From positions 47,863,629 to 47,927,628 of the forward strand of contig NC_091932.1 in NCBI RefSeq assembly GCF_041260155.1: a DNA stretch of 64,000 nt, given 5' to 3'. Below the pieces are notes generated by a model that did no database searches, was not told the origin of the DNA, and saw only the letters and a list, made by a program, of their open reading frames with translations. The translations under genes and the position numbers were made by a program. Of the stretch, positions 23,326 to 33,960 are shown piece after piece (the stretch's first letter is position 1; each line of letters begins with the position of its first letter). Origin of the DNA: Ptychodera flava (taxonomy: Eukaryota > Hemichordata > Enteropneusta > Ptychoderidae).

Positions 23326-23344
23326 ATAACTTCAGCATCGTCGA

Positions 23345-25140
23345 AAACGAGCCCTGCCACCCCTTGACATGTTCTTTTGGGAGTGGGGAGTAGCCACTCC
23401 AATGACCAAGCTACCCAAGTGGCAAAGGCTACGTCGTACGGATTCGCAGCAACAGTCTATGCTAACGCTGCTGTACGCCGCAGTACCACTCGCGTCGGTG
23501 ATCGGTCATGCCCCGTGGGCAAAGCCGAGTCTTACAGACTCAGAGAAAAAAAAAAAAGGAAAACAAGTTTGCTGATTCCACCAGAATTCTCATAGGTGAC
23601 TTGCACAGATACGTGCGGTCACGGTCCCGTGGAGGGACCGTGGTGCGGTTGATACATAGCGGCCGCCGCGTATCGAACCACGCATAACTGTGTGGCAGAC
23701 GACAAAATGTAGTCATCAGGGGTGGCTAATATTTTACACGTAAAAACTAATATCTATGTGGTATTGGTTAAAAATATAATCGAACTGACTGAGAATAATG
23801 AAAACGACAATACTAAGGAGAAGTTTTAAAAAAAACTTACCTGAAGTGAAGCATAAAGTCTTCGCAGTGGGAGGTAAAATTGCGTCGTTCGAACTTATTA
23901 TGGACTCCCTAGAATATCGTCAATCAGCACCACAACAAACCTTCGGGGGATTTCGGATCATAATCAGAAACGATCGTAAAACTTCGGGATGTGAAAAATA
24001 CGCTCGGGAAATGACATGTTTTTATTGATATCTCGTGATCCGCACGCAGTCGCCGTCAAATATCGACCGTTGGCATTAAAAAAATGTGTTTAAAAAATGT
24101 TACCAAGTGGAGTTGATGAAGGCATAACTTGCGGTCGGGTTTATAGAAAATGTATTTTAAAAGACATTAGGCCTGAGGATGCATGATCCTTACGCGCGCA
24201 TGGAATTTGTCCCTTTCCATAGGATTACATTGAAAATTGTTGGAAAAGCAACTTCTACTATTGTCATTTTCATGAAATTTTGTACAAAGCTCAGTCAAAA
24301 AAAGATTAATTGTCATCAAATAAAAATGATACTATCACCGCGCTTGATTTTGAGACAAACGGCATCGAATTTCGTCCATGGAAAATGCATCAGTAAAAAA
24401 AATGCTGACTCGGCATTTTTTCTCATAAATGTTAAAATTCATAGTCTTGAATCTCACAAACACGGCAACCCCTATATTTTATTCCACATTTTGATAATAA
24501 TTACAACGATTTAGAGAAATGACATTACTTTCAATTTCAACGATTGTCCATCTTTAAACAGGAAATTCCATAAGATTAATAAATGTATATAAACTTTCGC
24601 ATCATGTTCATATAGTAATAACCACTGATTATTACCTTTAGGTATCTCTACAATTATGCATGAAGCAATGTGACCTTCCTTTGTTGGTAGTTTGCATAAT
24701 ATTTTCCATTTCATTCTCAAGTTCATCAGAGAAGAAAAACCCACGCCACCACGGTTTTTTCAGGTCATACAGTGTTTGGAGAACGCGTCTGGCCGCCAGC
24801 GTCACTGAGCTGGAAAGGTTCTACCAGTCTGATGTTATTTTGATTATAGTTTGTAATTTGCAACATTTTAATAAATATTTATTATTGTTCCCCATACCTT
24901 TGATGGTCGATGTTTTTTAACATTGAAAATGTGTGATGAGTGCAAATGTGAATGTTGTGAGTTCCTTATGAAATGATCTATTTGATTGTACTGAACATGA
25001 TGATTGCATTATCTGTACAGCACACCGAAGAATGCTTAAAAACGAACATCATATTGATTGGAATTTCGATAAATATCTTGGTAATTTTCAAATAAACAAA
25101 TCATGTAAACCTACTGGAAATGTCCACTATCAAAGTCAAA
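23345..25140. other. Non-coding stretch without recognised gene
   Basis: About 1.8 kb with short frames only. A small hairpin CACGGTCCC/GGGACCGTG lies near 23617-23642; similar words occur near 17.29-17.33 kb. No conserved protein was recognised. Confidence 0.4.
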
Positions 25141-25145
25141 GTCAG

Positions 25146-25500
25146 CACTGGATACAGTCAGAAATTTTCGCTCTGTATACAGTCATGTTCTACCGGTTCT
25201 GATTCAGACCTGTGAATACATCTCTGAAATCTAGCGAATTTTCAGGTCCTGTAACAGCCCTGTGAACTCAGCACTGGGCACAGTCATGTGCATACATCCA
25301 TGTTTCAGTGCTGTGTTCACAGTACTGGATACAGTCAGAAATTTTCACACTGTGTACAGTCCTGTACTACCAGACCTGAATCAGACCTGTCCACACAGCC
25401 CTGAAATCTGACCAGTTTTTCAGGTCCTGTAACAGAAGTTGTTTCTCAGGGCCTGTTACAGGTACTGCACACACCCTGTTACAGGCATGTCCTGAAATCT
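25146..25500 (+). repeat. Tandem duplication of about 176 bp
   Basis: The block starting CACTGGATACAGTCAGAAAT occurs at about 25146 and again at about 25322, followed by similar CAGACCTGT, CTGAAATCT and CAGGTCCTGTAACAG segments. Short CCTGT words recur throughout, so the unit itself was built from smaller repeats. Confidence 0.7.
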
Positions 25501-25645
25501 GCCTGTAGTTTTCTAGCTGAACCTCTACTTTATTGCATACAAAAATCCATAAGCTTACTAAAACAGATTTTTCAAAGAAGCAATTTCGGTGCGTTCGACA
25601 AAACTCCATATAGACGTCTATCGTTCTTTCATGTTGGATCATCAT

Positions 25646-26812
25646 TTAGGCTGCGTTCACAAATAACGGTGAAGGGGGAGGCTGGAGGAATCGACATTGA
25701 AATCGTATTTTTTCAGATCCCCCTCAATACCCTCAAAAATTTCTAATCTCCCCGTCTATATGATCAATATTTTTTATGTCCCCCCAATATCATATAGCTA
25801 CATATTTATTGGGAATGCACGCAAAGTAAAAACAAACTTGTATATTGAGCAGTTCTGCTAGCAGATGTTCAACACTACCTATTACGAGCAGTTTGTAGAA
25901 CCATACTCCTAAGGCACAAAATGACAATCATGAGACAGTATTCAAATTGTGAATTCCTGGCTACATTTTGCCAAATTGTAAAAAACTGATCAAAGTGACT
26001 AACCAAAAAATATTTTTTCAAAAAGTACAAGACATATGTGACTTAGATGCTGCTCAAAATTGACAATACTGGAAAGTTGAAATATTCCTTAAAATAAACG
26101 TTTTAATCTGAAACTTTGGTTTAAATGGCAAATATGGTAAAAACAAATTATTCCATAAGTCGCACATTTTTTCATTTTTTTTGTTCTGTTTGTACGACTG
26201 TGTTCTTGTTCTACTCTCTACAGCATGTTAACTGTGCAGCATTCAGCTTGCCAAAACGGCATGTGTATGTTTACCGTGCATTTATATCATTGACGATTAA
26301 ATGACTTTCAGTTTGGACACTAATTCAATTATCACCCAATACATATTTATATAGACAGGCTTTGTTGACAAACTGAATGGTGTGTTTCAGCTTGCTGTAG
26401 GCAGAGAGAGGGATACTGTATTTGATATATTGTATAGAAATATTGAAAAAAATTATCAACAGTTGCAGCTTCTGCCCCGTTACCAGGTCCATACATTTGA
26501 TTTGTTTTACGAAAAATCATACATGTTCAGATCGAGATAAAGTTCATGAAGTGTGACAAAATTGTTCTAGATTTTGTTTAATTATTACTAACATTACAAC
26601 AATTGGATGACATAAAAATGTTATTCATTTTTCATTGAATTACCTCCATCCTTGGAATCGGAAAATGTAAAAAGTAAAAGGGAACCAAAAACTTTTCAGG
26701 TCTCCCCTACAGGTAGAGCAAAACTTTCAAGTCCCCCTCTACTACCCCGAAAATTTTCGAATCCCACCTATCTGTTGGTTTTTTTTTGTTTTTTTTTTGA
26801 ACGCAGCCTTAG
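25646..26812. mobile_element. Harbinger-like MITE, about 1.16 kb
   Basis: The ends GGCTGCGTTCA (25649) and its complement (ending 26809) are flanked by TTA on both sides (25646-25648 and 26810-26812), the 3-bp target duplication typical of the PIF/Harbinger group. Subterminal stretches are rich in CCCC on one strand. No transposase frame is present. A diverged inverted relative lies at 16.4-17.1 kb. Confidence 0.7.
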
Positions 26813-27060
26813 GCCTACAATGAGTTGTTCATTGTGTATATGTAGGGTTCAGCGTTCAGATGCTGTCATTCATATGGGTCGGTTCATTAAAGTATGATCA
26901 TGCCAGCTAGGGAGGGAATGGGGTCGGGTTAAGATTTTCTACGAATTGTGTATCATGTGACGTGACAATATATGGGCTACGCTTCAGGTCAGAGCAGCCA
27001 TTGTATCACCTGCAGACGTCGACAGCCTCTCTCTATACGGAGTGAAAAGCAAAACTAGCA

Positions 27061-29223
27061 ATGGCGACCCCTACACAAGCAACACCAGAAGAAATTCTCG
27101 ACGAAATCGGTGAGGATTTTTTAACTTGTCCTATCTGTCTGGAACAATATCAAAATCCAAAAGTTTTGCCGTGTCACCATTCCTTCTGCCAACTTTGTCT
27201 GGAAAAACTGGTGAACAAAACAGGGACTTTGAACTGTCCTAATTGTCAGAAGTCAGTACAACTTCCTGGTAATGGAGTGGCTGGTCTTGACAATAATTTC
27301 TTCATGAACTCAATGTTAGAAGTTGTGATGAAGAGAACAGGAGAGGTCTCGGACCAAAGTGAAAGAAAGTGTGAGTTTTGTGAAGAAACTGAAGCTTCAG
27401 TGTTTTGTGTGGATTGTGAGCAGTATTACTGTGATGTGTGCTGTGAGAAATTTCACAAGAAGCTGAAACAAGCAGCCACGCATGAAGTGTTGACGGCAGA
27501 AGAATACAAGAAAGGAAAAAGCAAAAGACAAAGTGTAAAAGCAACTGAAAACTGCAAAGTTCATCCAAAAAATGAGATGAAATACTACTGTGATACATGT
27601 AGGATTCCCATTTGCAGTGAGTGTACCATCATTGACCATCGTATTCCTGACCATAGTCATCGATATCTTCAAGAAGTGGCAGATGAATGCAACAAGGAGT
27701 TGTCAGTGCTGGTTGAGAAGTTGAAAGTGAAAGCAAGAGAAGTGGACCAAAGCAGAGCAGAGGTCAAGGATGCATGTAAGAAAGTGACAGAACAATTTAT
27801 GGTGAACAAACAGAAAGTCAGGAAGCAGAGAGACGCCCTCATTGACAAGATAGAGAAAGAAGAAAGAAAGCTGATAGAAAGGTTAGACACCAACTGTAGT
27901 CTGCAGATCAAGGGTCTTGAAAGTGACATCAGCGACCTTGAGTTGAAATATGAAAATCTTATCAGCACTTGTAGTTACACTGAAGCACTTATACACCATG
28001 GCAATACAGTTCAGCTTGTCTCAAGAAGTACCAGTGTTATAGAAAAAATGGTAAAGATGGTTTCCACAGATACCAAACCAAGTATAGAACAGGAATTGGT
28101 AGAGTTCTTCCCTTCTGATGACATCACAACAGATGGAATCCTGGGATTGCTGAGATCTGATGTCTGTATCTCACAGTGTACAGTTGACAACATTCCAAAG
28201 TGTCTGCTGAAAGGTGAATCCATAAATCTACAGATCACAACCAAGGATAGATCTGGAAAACCAGTGATTCCAAGACAAGCAGTGGAAGTGACATTGACAA
28301 AACCAGATGGATCAAAGACAAACCTTGATGTGACAGACAACAGAGATGGCACACACACTGTGACTGGTAACACTGACATGGATGGTAAATATCAAGTTGC
28401 CATGACAATAGGAGATCAGGAAGTACCAGGATCACCATTTGAAATTCCTGTCATCAAAGGATTGGTGAAAACACTGGGAAGGAAAGGCAACAATAGTGGA
28501 GAATTTGATCAACCACATGGTTTGGCGATTACAAAAAATGGAGATTTGGTTGTGACTGACTTCAATAACGACAGAATACAAATTATTGACTTGGATGGAA
28601 ATTGGAAGAAAACTTTTGAATACACACAGTTTGAGAAGAGCTTTCTTCCAACAGATGTAGCAGTATCAGCTGATGACAGATACTTCATGACAGATTTGAA
28701 CAACAAACAAGTGGTTGTAAGTGATGAGGATGGGAAAGTCATCACAACCTTTGGACAAAATGAACTGAAACACCCAAGAGGTATCAGTATCAGTCCACTA
28801 GATGGCGCTGTTTATGTGTCAGACTGGGATGGAAAGTTTGCAGATGAAACTGACAAGGAAGGACACTGTATCAGGAAGTACACACAGGATGGCCAGTACA
28901 TCAAATCATTTGGTAAATATGGTCTGGAGGATGGAGAATTTAAGGGACCATGCATGATGGTACATGACAACCAAGGAACACTAGTTGTTGCAGATTGTGA
29001 TAATGATCGTATCCAGGTATTCAATGCAGATGATCAGTTCCTGTACAAATTTGGAATCCCTGGACAAAAGGAAGGTCAGCTGTACTATCCATGTGGCATA
29101 TGTCTTGACCCAGACAGATATGTGTACATCAGTGATTGTAATCATCGCATTCAGAAATTTGACAGCAGTGGAAGATTCATACGCCGTCTTGATAGAAAAG
29201 AAGATGGATTGAACTACCCGTGA
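27061..29223 (+). CDS. TRIM-NHL protein (TRIM2/TRIM3-like), single exon
   Basis: This intronless frame encodes 720 residues with the full TRIM-NHL layout. The RING finger uses C23, C26, C38, H40, C43, C46, C59 and C62. B-box 1 spans about 104-141 and B-box 2 about 165-200, the latter starting CKVH. A charged coiled coil follows (about 205-320), then a filamin-type immunoglobulin repeat (about 370-462), then NHL repeats (about 465 to the end). Family members act as E3 ubiquitin ligases or RNA-binding regulators in the cytoplasm; which applies here is unknown. The first ATG fits the usual distance to the RING. The TGA at 29221-29223 falls where the family normally has Trp in the YPWGL-type motif, and the same frame continues as NHL sequence for 27 more codons. 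The last propeller blade is therefore cut short unless the stop is read through or is an allele or sequencing artefact. Confidence 0.93.
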   Translation: MATPTQATPEEILDEIGEDFLTCPICLEQYQNPKVLPCHHSFCQLCLEKLVNKTGTLNCPNCQKSVQLPGNGVAGLDNNFFMNSMLEVVMKRTGEVSDQSERKCEFCEETEASVFCVDCEQYYCDVCCEKFHKKLKQAATHEVLTAEEYKKGKSKRQSVKATENCKVHPKNEMKYYCDTCRIPICSECTIIDHRIPDHSHRYLQEVADECNKELSVLVEKLKVKAREVDQSRAEVKDACKKVTEQFMVNKQKVRKQRDALIDKIEKEERKLIERLDTNCSLQIKGLESDISDLELKYENLISTCSYTEALIHHGNTVQLVSRSTSVIEKMVKMVSTDTKPSIEQELVEFFPSDDITTDGILGLLRSDVCISQCTVDNIPKCLLKGESINLQITTKDRSGKPVIPRQAVEVTLTKPDGSKTNLDVTDNRDGTHTVTGNTDMDGKYQVAMTIGDQEVPGSPFEIPVIKGLVKTLGRKGNNSGEFDQPHGLAITKNGDLVVTDFNNDRIQIIDLDGNWKKTFEYTQFEKSFLPTDVAVSADDRYFMTDLNNKQVVVSDEDGKVITTFGQNELKHPRGISISPLDGAVYVSDWDGKFADETDKEGHCIRKYTQDGQYIKSFGKYGLEDGEFKGPCMMVHDNQGTLVVADCDNDRIQVFNADDQFLYKFGIPGQKEGQLYYPCGICLDPDRYVYISDCNHRIQKFDSSGRFIRRLDRKEDGLNYP

Positions 29224-29307
29224 GGACTGATAATAACTGACAGTGTTCCAGTGAAGATGTTTGTTGCAGACAGATACAACAACTGTATCAAAGAGTTTGT
29301 ACTTTGA
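29224..29307 (+). other. In-frame continuation of the TRIM-NHL gene after TGA
   Basis: Directly after the TGA the same frame encodes 27 residues, GLIITDSVPVKMFVAD... ending KEFVL, then a second TGA at 29305-29307. This matches the closing strand of an NHL propeller (a V-F-V-A-D-R-Y pattern followed by I-K-x-F-V-L). With a sense codon at 29221 the protein would be 748 residues. Confidence 0.85.
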
Positions 29308-31030
29308 AGTCATTATGAAGTTCAGGTTGTTAGGAAAAGAACAGAGACTGAAGATGAAGATGAGAGATTACTTTAATCTCAGTCAAAGAACTACTTTCAA
29401 ATTTATCCATTACACTGTGACTTAGACACTTTGCTTATGCAGTAACAATGAATTGACTTTAAACCTTAATTCAGTCTCCTGATAAAAAGGTTAATTGTGC
29501 TGGGAAGATCTTCTTTGTTGAAATGCCTAGATATGAATAGATGCAAAGTATTATCAAAATTGTAATTTTTGCAATACTGCCTCTGTTTGTATGAGTGGCC
29601 ATTCCACCCATCACATTAAAGTCAGATCATGTGAGTGGAAGTTGCAATGTTTACATTTGGGTAAGGTAATTCACACCACAAAATTGAAAGACTTAGACTT
29701 TTACTCACACTTTCTTGAAGCACACTTCCAACCATATTCTTCTTCAAAATCAAGAATCAAAATCTGAGGTTACCGTGCAAAATTCAATACAAGAGAAACA
29801 AATTACCTACAATTTTGAAATTCAAATGGCCACGATCCCTGTCTCACGTTATCTCTATGGGAAAAATAACATTATCAATTTTCACAAAACTAAGCAATTC
29901 ACTCAATAAGCTTCAGAATGAGCTGCCCCCTCCTCCCCACAAGTGGTAGGCAAAAAGATATTGTAAAAGTTTGAGAGTTCAAATATGTCTCCAAAGTGTT
30001 CTACTTTTCATTCTTCATTATTATAATTCGCATAACTGTCATTTATTCAAAGGTGTTTTTAGATATTGTTGTATTAATACACATGACAGCATTCCTATTT
30101 ACTTTAATAAAGTTTTAATTTTGCTTACAAAGTATGTCAGAAAGGCGGTGACACTGCAGTCAACTGCAACCTCCCCCCCCCCCCCCCAAAAAAAAGCCCA
30201 AACTTGCAATTGTGTAGTCGAAGAGCTGGTGCCATACACAATTCCATCAATTACCAAGCTGCAAGAAAGTTAACATTGGAATGGAGCCAGTGTAATACTG
30301 TACCAATGTAACCATTTTCTCAACTAATACTGAGCTTCAATTTGGCCAAATCTACCACATTGCGCAAATATATGGAAGGTTGAACACAAGTCTATGCAGA
30401 TATTTTAAACAACATAACTTGGAACATATAAGTTGTGGCAGTTCTTCTGCGTAATGCCCACATTGCTTGCTTGATTAAACTCATTGCTCGCAACCATACA
30501 ATTATCAACATCTATATCTGGGATAAATTACTACAAAATTTTCATTTCACACTGATAGTTTATAGCTGACACTCTTGCACATGGCTACAAAAAATAAGAC
30601 ACAGAACCAAATCATTTGAAAATGGTTTTAATGATTTGAAAATTATCAACCTTTCCAAGCATATTGCATTCCATTTAAAAAACTGTTGATCATGACAGAA
30701 TTTGAACTTTCACTGTACAATTTTCTCAATATATACAACACATAATACAATGCAAGGTTGTAGAGTCTTTACTTAATACATGTGTAATCTCTTCATAAAA
30801 ATTTACAGTATCTTCACTTTGTACACAGAGCAATTAATTCTGCCACTTTTTGATGAAAGATTTGCGAAAATTTAATGATGAATCAAATTTTGTGAACTCA
30901 ATATTGATGTGACCAAAAATCAGACAGCTATGACAGTAACTCGGCAGAACAAAGAGAACATCATTTAACATCCACCATTCTGGGATGGATCAAATGAATA
31001 ATCATCAGATGTAGGAGTATTAAACAGATC
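29308..31030. other. Region 3' of the TRIM-NHL gene, no gene recognised
   Basis: AT-rich sequence probably including the 3' untranslated part of the TRIM-NHL gene. An AATAAA lies near 30105, about 800 bases downstream, but its use is unproven. A C-rich then A-rich run lies near 30170-30195. Confidence 0.4.
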
Positions 31031-31035
31031 CAATG

Positions 31036-31300
31036 TTTTAAAGTGCAGTTTAGGGTAGCATTTCAAGATGATTTAGGAGAGTATGAATTAAAACAAATCG
31101 CTTTTCCGACTACATCTAGCGTGGACTTATTAAAATACTGGTCATTAACAAATGTGTCCATTTTAAAGTACAGTTTCAAGAAGAAAGAACTTCAAGATGT
31201 TCAACAGATTGATATTAAAATGTCAATAATTTTAAAGTACAGTTTCAAGTAGAATTTCAAGAGATTGCACAACAGTATAACATTAAAATACAAGTCGTTA
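31036..31300 (+). repeat. Degenerate tandem repeats with TTTTAAAGTACAGTTTCAAG core
   Basis: The core occurs near 31037, 31162 and 31231, each followed by TTCAAGA-type and ATTAAAAT-type blocks. Related sequence (AATACTGGTCATTA) reappears near 31890 beyond the neighbouring MITE. Confidence 0.6.
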
Positions 31301-31301
31301 T

Positions 31302-31729
31302 TACAGAGAACGCCACATTAACCCGTCAAGCCATTTAGCAAAATGCCTGTAAAACAGAGAGTCATTTGGCCAGATAACAAGTAAATTGGCGGTCAACTTC
31401 AGTGGTCTTGTACAGCGATTGTAATACAAAAGTCAACAGGAAGCCCAACTCTGGCCATAACATTGATACTGATACTACAGGCTGTGTAAACATCGCACAG
31501 TGGTACAAACCATTTCTCTCATGGTGTATCTTAGAAAATAAACTGAATCCAATGAAGAATAATTCACAATTGACACTGAATGAGATTACCCACTGATTTT
31601 AGTGTTTGCAATTGCTGTACCCAACCAGTGAAATTGATCGCCAATTTATTTGTTATCTGGCCAAATGACTCCCTGTCTCACTAGGCATTTTGCTAAAAGG
31701 CTTGACGGGTTTATGTGGTGTTCTCTGTA
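31302..31729. mobile_element. Mariner-like MITE, 424 bp
   Basis: Inverted ends of about 85 bases begin CAGAGAACGCCACATTAACC at 31304 and close at 31727, flanked by TA on both sides (31302-31303 and 31728-31729), as in the Tc1/mariner group. It sits within a degenerate tandem repeat tract that continues on its far side. Confidence 0.75.
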
Positions 31730-33370
31730 AATACATCCAGTATAGTTACACGTAGAAAGTAAAATTTCAGATGTCCATCAGTATAAAGTTATTAAAAATG
31801 GTATTAATTATTGAATGTAATCATTTGAAAATGAATGTAAACTTATCTTAAAGTAGGTTTTCAAGACAAAGTATATCAGTATGAAATTTAAATACTGGTC
31901 ATTATTAAATGTATACCAGAGTTTCAATTAGGAAATATTGAAAGATGTTTTTGATATACAAGCATCTTGAGAAACAAAAGACATTCCTTGATTGCTCTAC
32001 GAGATTACCAATTAGATCTTTAGTTGAGTTGAACTTATAGATGTGTTGTCCTTTACTTAGTTGCTAAGTTGGTCTAAATGATTTTCAAGTCAGTATGTCG
32101 AGATAAATCAATACATTTGACATGCTATGTACACAAAAAAACCTTTCCTCGGTGGTCACCCGTCTATGGTGCTTAGTTCTGGCAGTACTGCTTGACTTTA
32201 CATGTTACTGACCTCTGAAATGCAGCCATCTCTCTTACATGGTCAGTGAATGCCCTACTTTCAGGGAAAACTTGTACATATTGGTAAACATTTTTAATTG
32301 AATAGTATACATAATTGATACTGAAAATGACAGATTGCTTTTCACTTTTCTTATATCTCCATTTGAATGTTGTTCCAGAAATGAATATAATGATTTTATA
32401 GCAGAATCGGGATATTTATTTCTGAAAGTACAACTGTACAGATAATTTTCCATATTTCCATCAAGGGCATTATTTACCCTGGAAGTAATACCACAGCCAT
32501 CCCTCTGTAGAAAGGTCACCTCCACAAAGAGGTAACTCTCTATTTCTCAGGTGACCTCTACATGTACACACAGGTTTGACTGTTTACGAATAACTTATGG
32601 GTGTAAGCATTGTTATTAGAAAACCATGTAACTCTAGAAGGGACTTCATTCATTGTTGTTTGATGGATGTTTGAAGTCAGTGTGTGATGCTTGCAGTGAT
32701 GTTCCTGCTTGAACTGTAACATGAAAACACTTGCATCCTGCGATAAAGAAAATAAATGAAATTGCAGATGATTTTGGAAAGTGTTTTTATTCATATCACT
32801 ACAGCACAATAAGTGAGGTTACCTACAAGTCCCTGATTTGTGCACTCAGATATGAACATCAAAACAATGCTGTCAGATTTTTGAAATGTGGACCAAGCTG
32901 TTCTATGCACCAAAGAAATTTGATTTAGTTCAATAAAAGTGATCTAAGAGTGTACAGATCAAGGAGAATAGTGGGTAAAATCACTGTGTAGAGGTGATAA
33001 TGGGAAAGATTTTTCAGTAAAAGATGGGGCAGTACAAACCAATTATGGTTCTGTATGTATTTATGTATGAATCATCAGAATAGCAACTGACCTGAGGTAA
33101 CAAGTCACATGCTCTGGTCTGAAGTTCAGCAACAATGTAAATCAAAACAAACAATTATATGTAGTGCCTTTGCATAATAATACCTAACACTATTGTGGAA
33201 AGGCTGAAGGAAACAGGACAACAAAATATTACTATGAAGTATGGGGAGTTGGATTGGGCTAAGACACATTCACCTGTGAAACAAATTAGCAACAATGGCC
33301 TTCTGATGACTGGTATTCGGCAGGTCCATTGCAAGAGATCAACAGCTTGTATATGAGAACACTGTACATT
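31730..33370. other. Non-coding stretch, no gene recognised
   Basis: AT-rich sequence with short frames only. The first 250 bases contain further degenerate copies of the tandem repeats found before the MITE. Confidence 0.4.
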
Positions 33371-33379
33371 CTCTACAAA

Positions 33380-33960
33380 TTGTAATACAGTATCCACAAC
33401 ATCCTATACAAATTGTTACACTGTATTTGCCATATCCAGTACAAAATGTAACACTGTATTTGCCACATGTACAAATTGTAACATTGTATTTGCTGTATCA
33501 TGTACAAATTGTAACACTGAAATTATATCACATACATGTTGTAAATGTTGTATTTGCCACATTGTATACAAATTGTAACATTGTATTTGCCATTTCCTGT
33601 ACAATTGTTATATTGTATTTGCCATATCCAGTACAGATTGCAACATTGTATTAGGGACATTGTAAAACTGAAATTATATCACATACATGTTGTAAATGTT
33701 GTATTTGCCACATTGTATACAAATTGTAACATTGTATTTGCCATTTCCTGTACAATTGTTATATTGTATTTGCCATATCCAGTACAAATTGTGACATATT
33801 CAGTGCAAATTGCAACATTGTATTTGCAAAATTGTAAAATTATACCACATACAAGTTGTGTTGTATTTGCCACATAGTATACAAATTGTAATATTGTATT
33901 TCCCACATTTACAACTGTGACTGTATTCACCATGCGAATTGTTAACAAAACTCTTGTTGA
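33380..33960 (+). repeat. Minisatellite (ACAAATTGTAACATTGTATTTGCC-type), with 151-bp supercopies
   Basis: A unit of about 30-40 bases with ACAAATTGTAACA and TTGTATTTGCC is repeated about fifteen times. A larger block starting CTGAAATTATATCACATACA recurs at 33517 and 33668, a 151-base period. Open frames on both strands here follow from the repeat and are not genes. Confidence 0.85.

Larger units (their letters stand above)
20313..23340. mobile_element. 3-kb inverted-repeat element with hexanucleotide arms
   Basis: The left arm (20313-20400) and right arm (23241-23340) are inverted copies, reading CGATGCTGAAGTTATTTT, then a run of TTCGTA/TTCGTT hexamers, then GGAGTCACTGACA and TTTTTAGTCCA. 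No clear target duplication was found outside the arms. The interior has no supported gene. A second hexamer run in the left orientation lies at 20822-20855. Confidence 0.65.

Noticed and set aside
27302-28745. Several minus-strand frames of 70-122 codons
   Set aside because: They are shadows of the TRIM-NHL coding sequence on the opposite strand.
29221-29223. Selenocysteine insertion at the TRIM-NHL TGA
   Set aside because: The family has Trp, not Cys, at the expected position, and no SECIS-like hairpin was recognised downstream.
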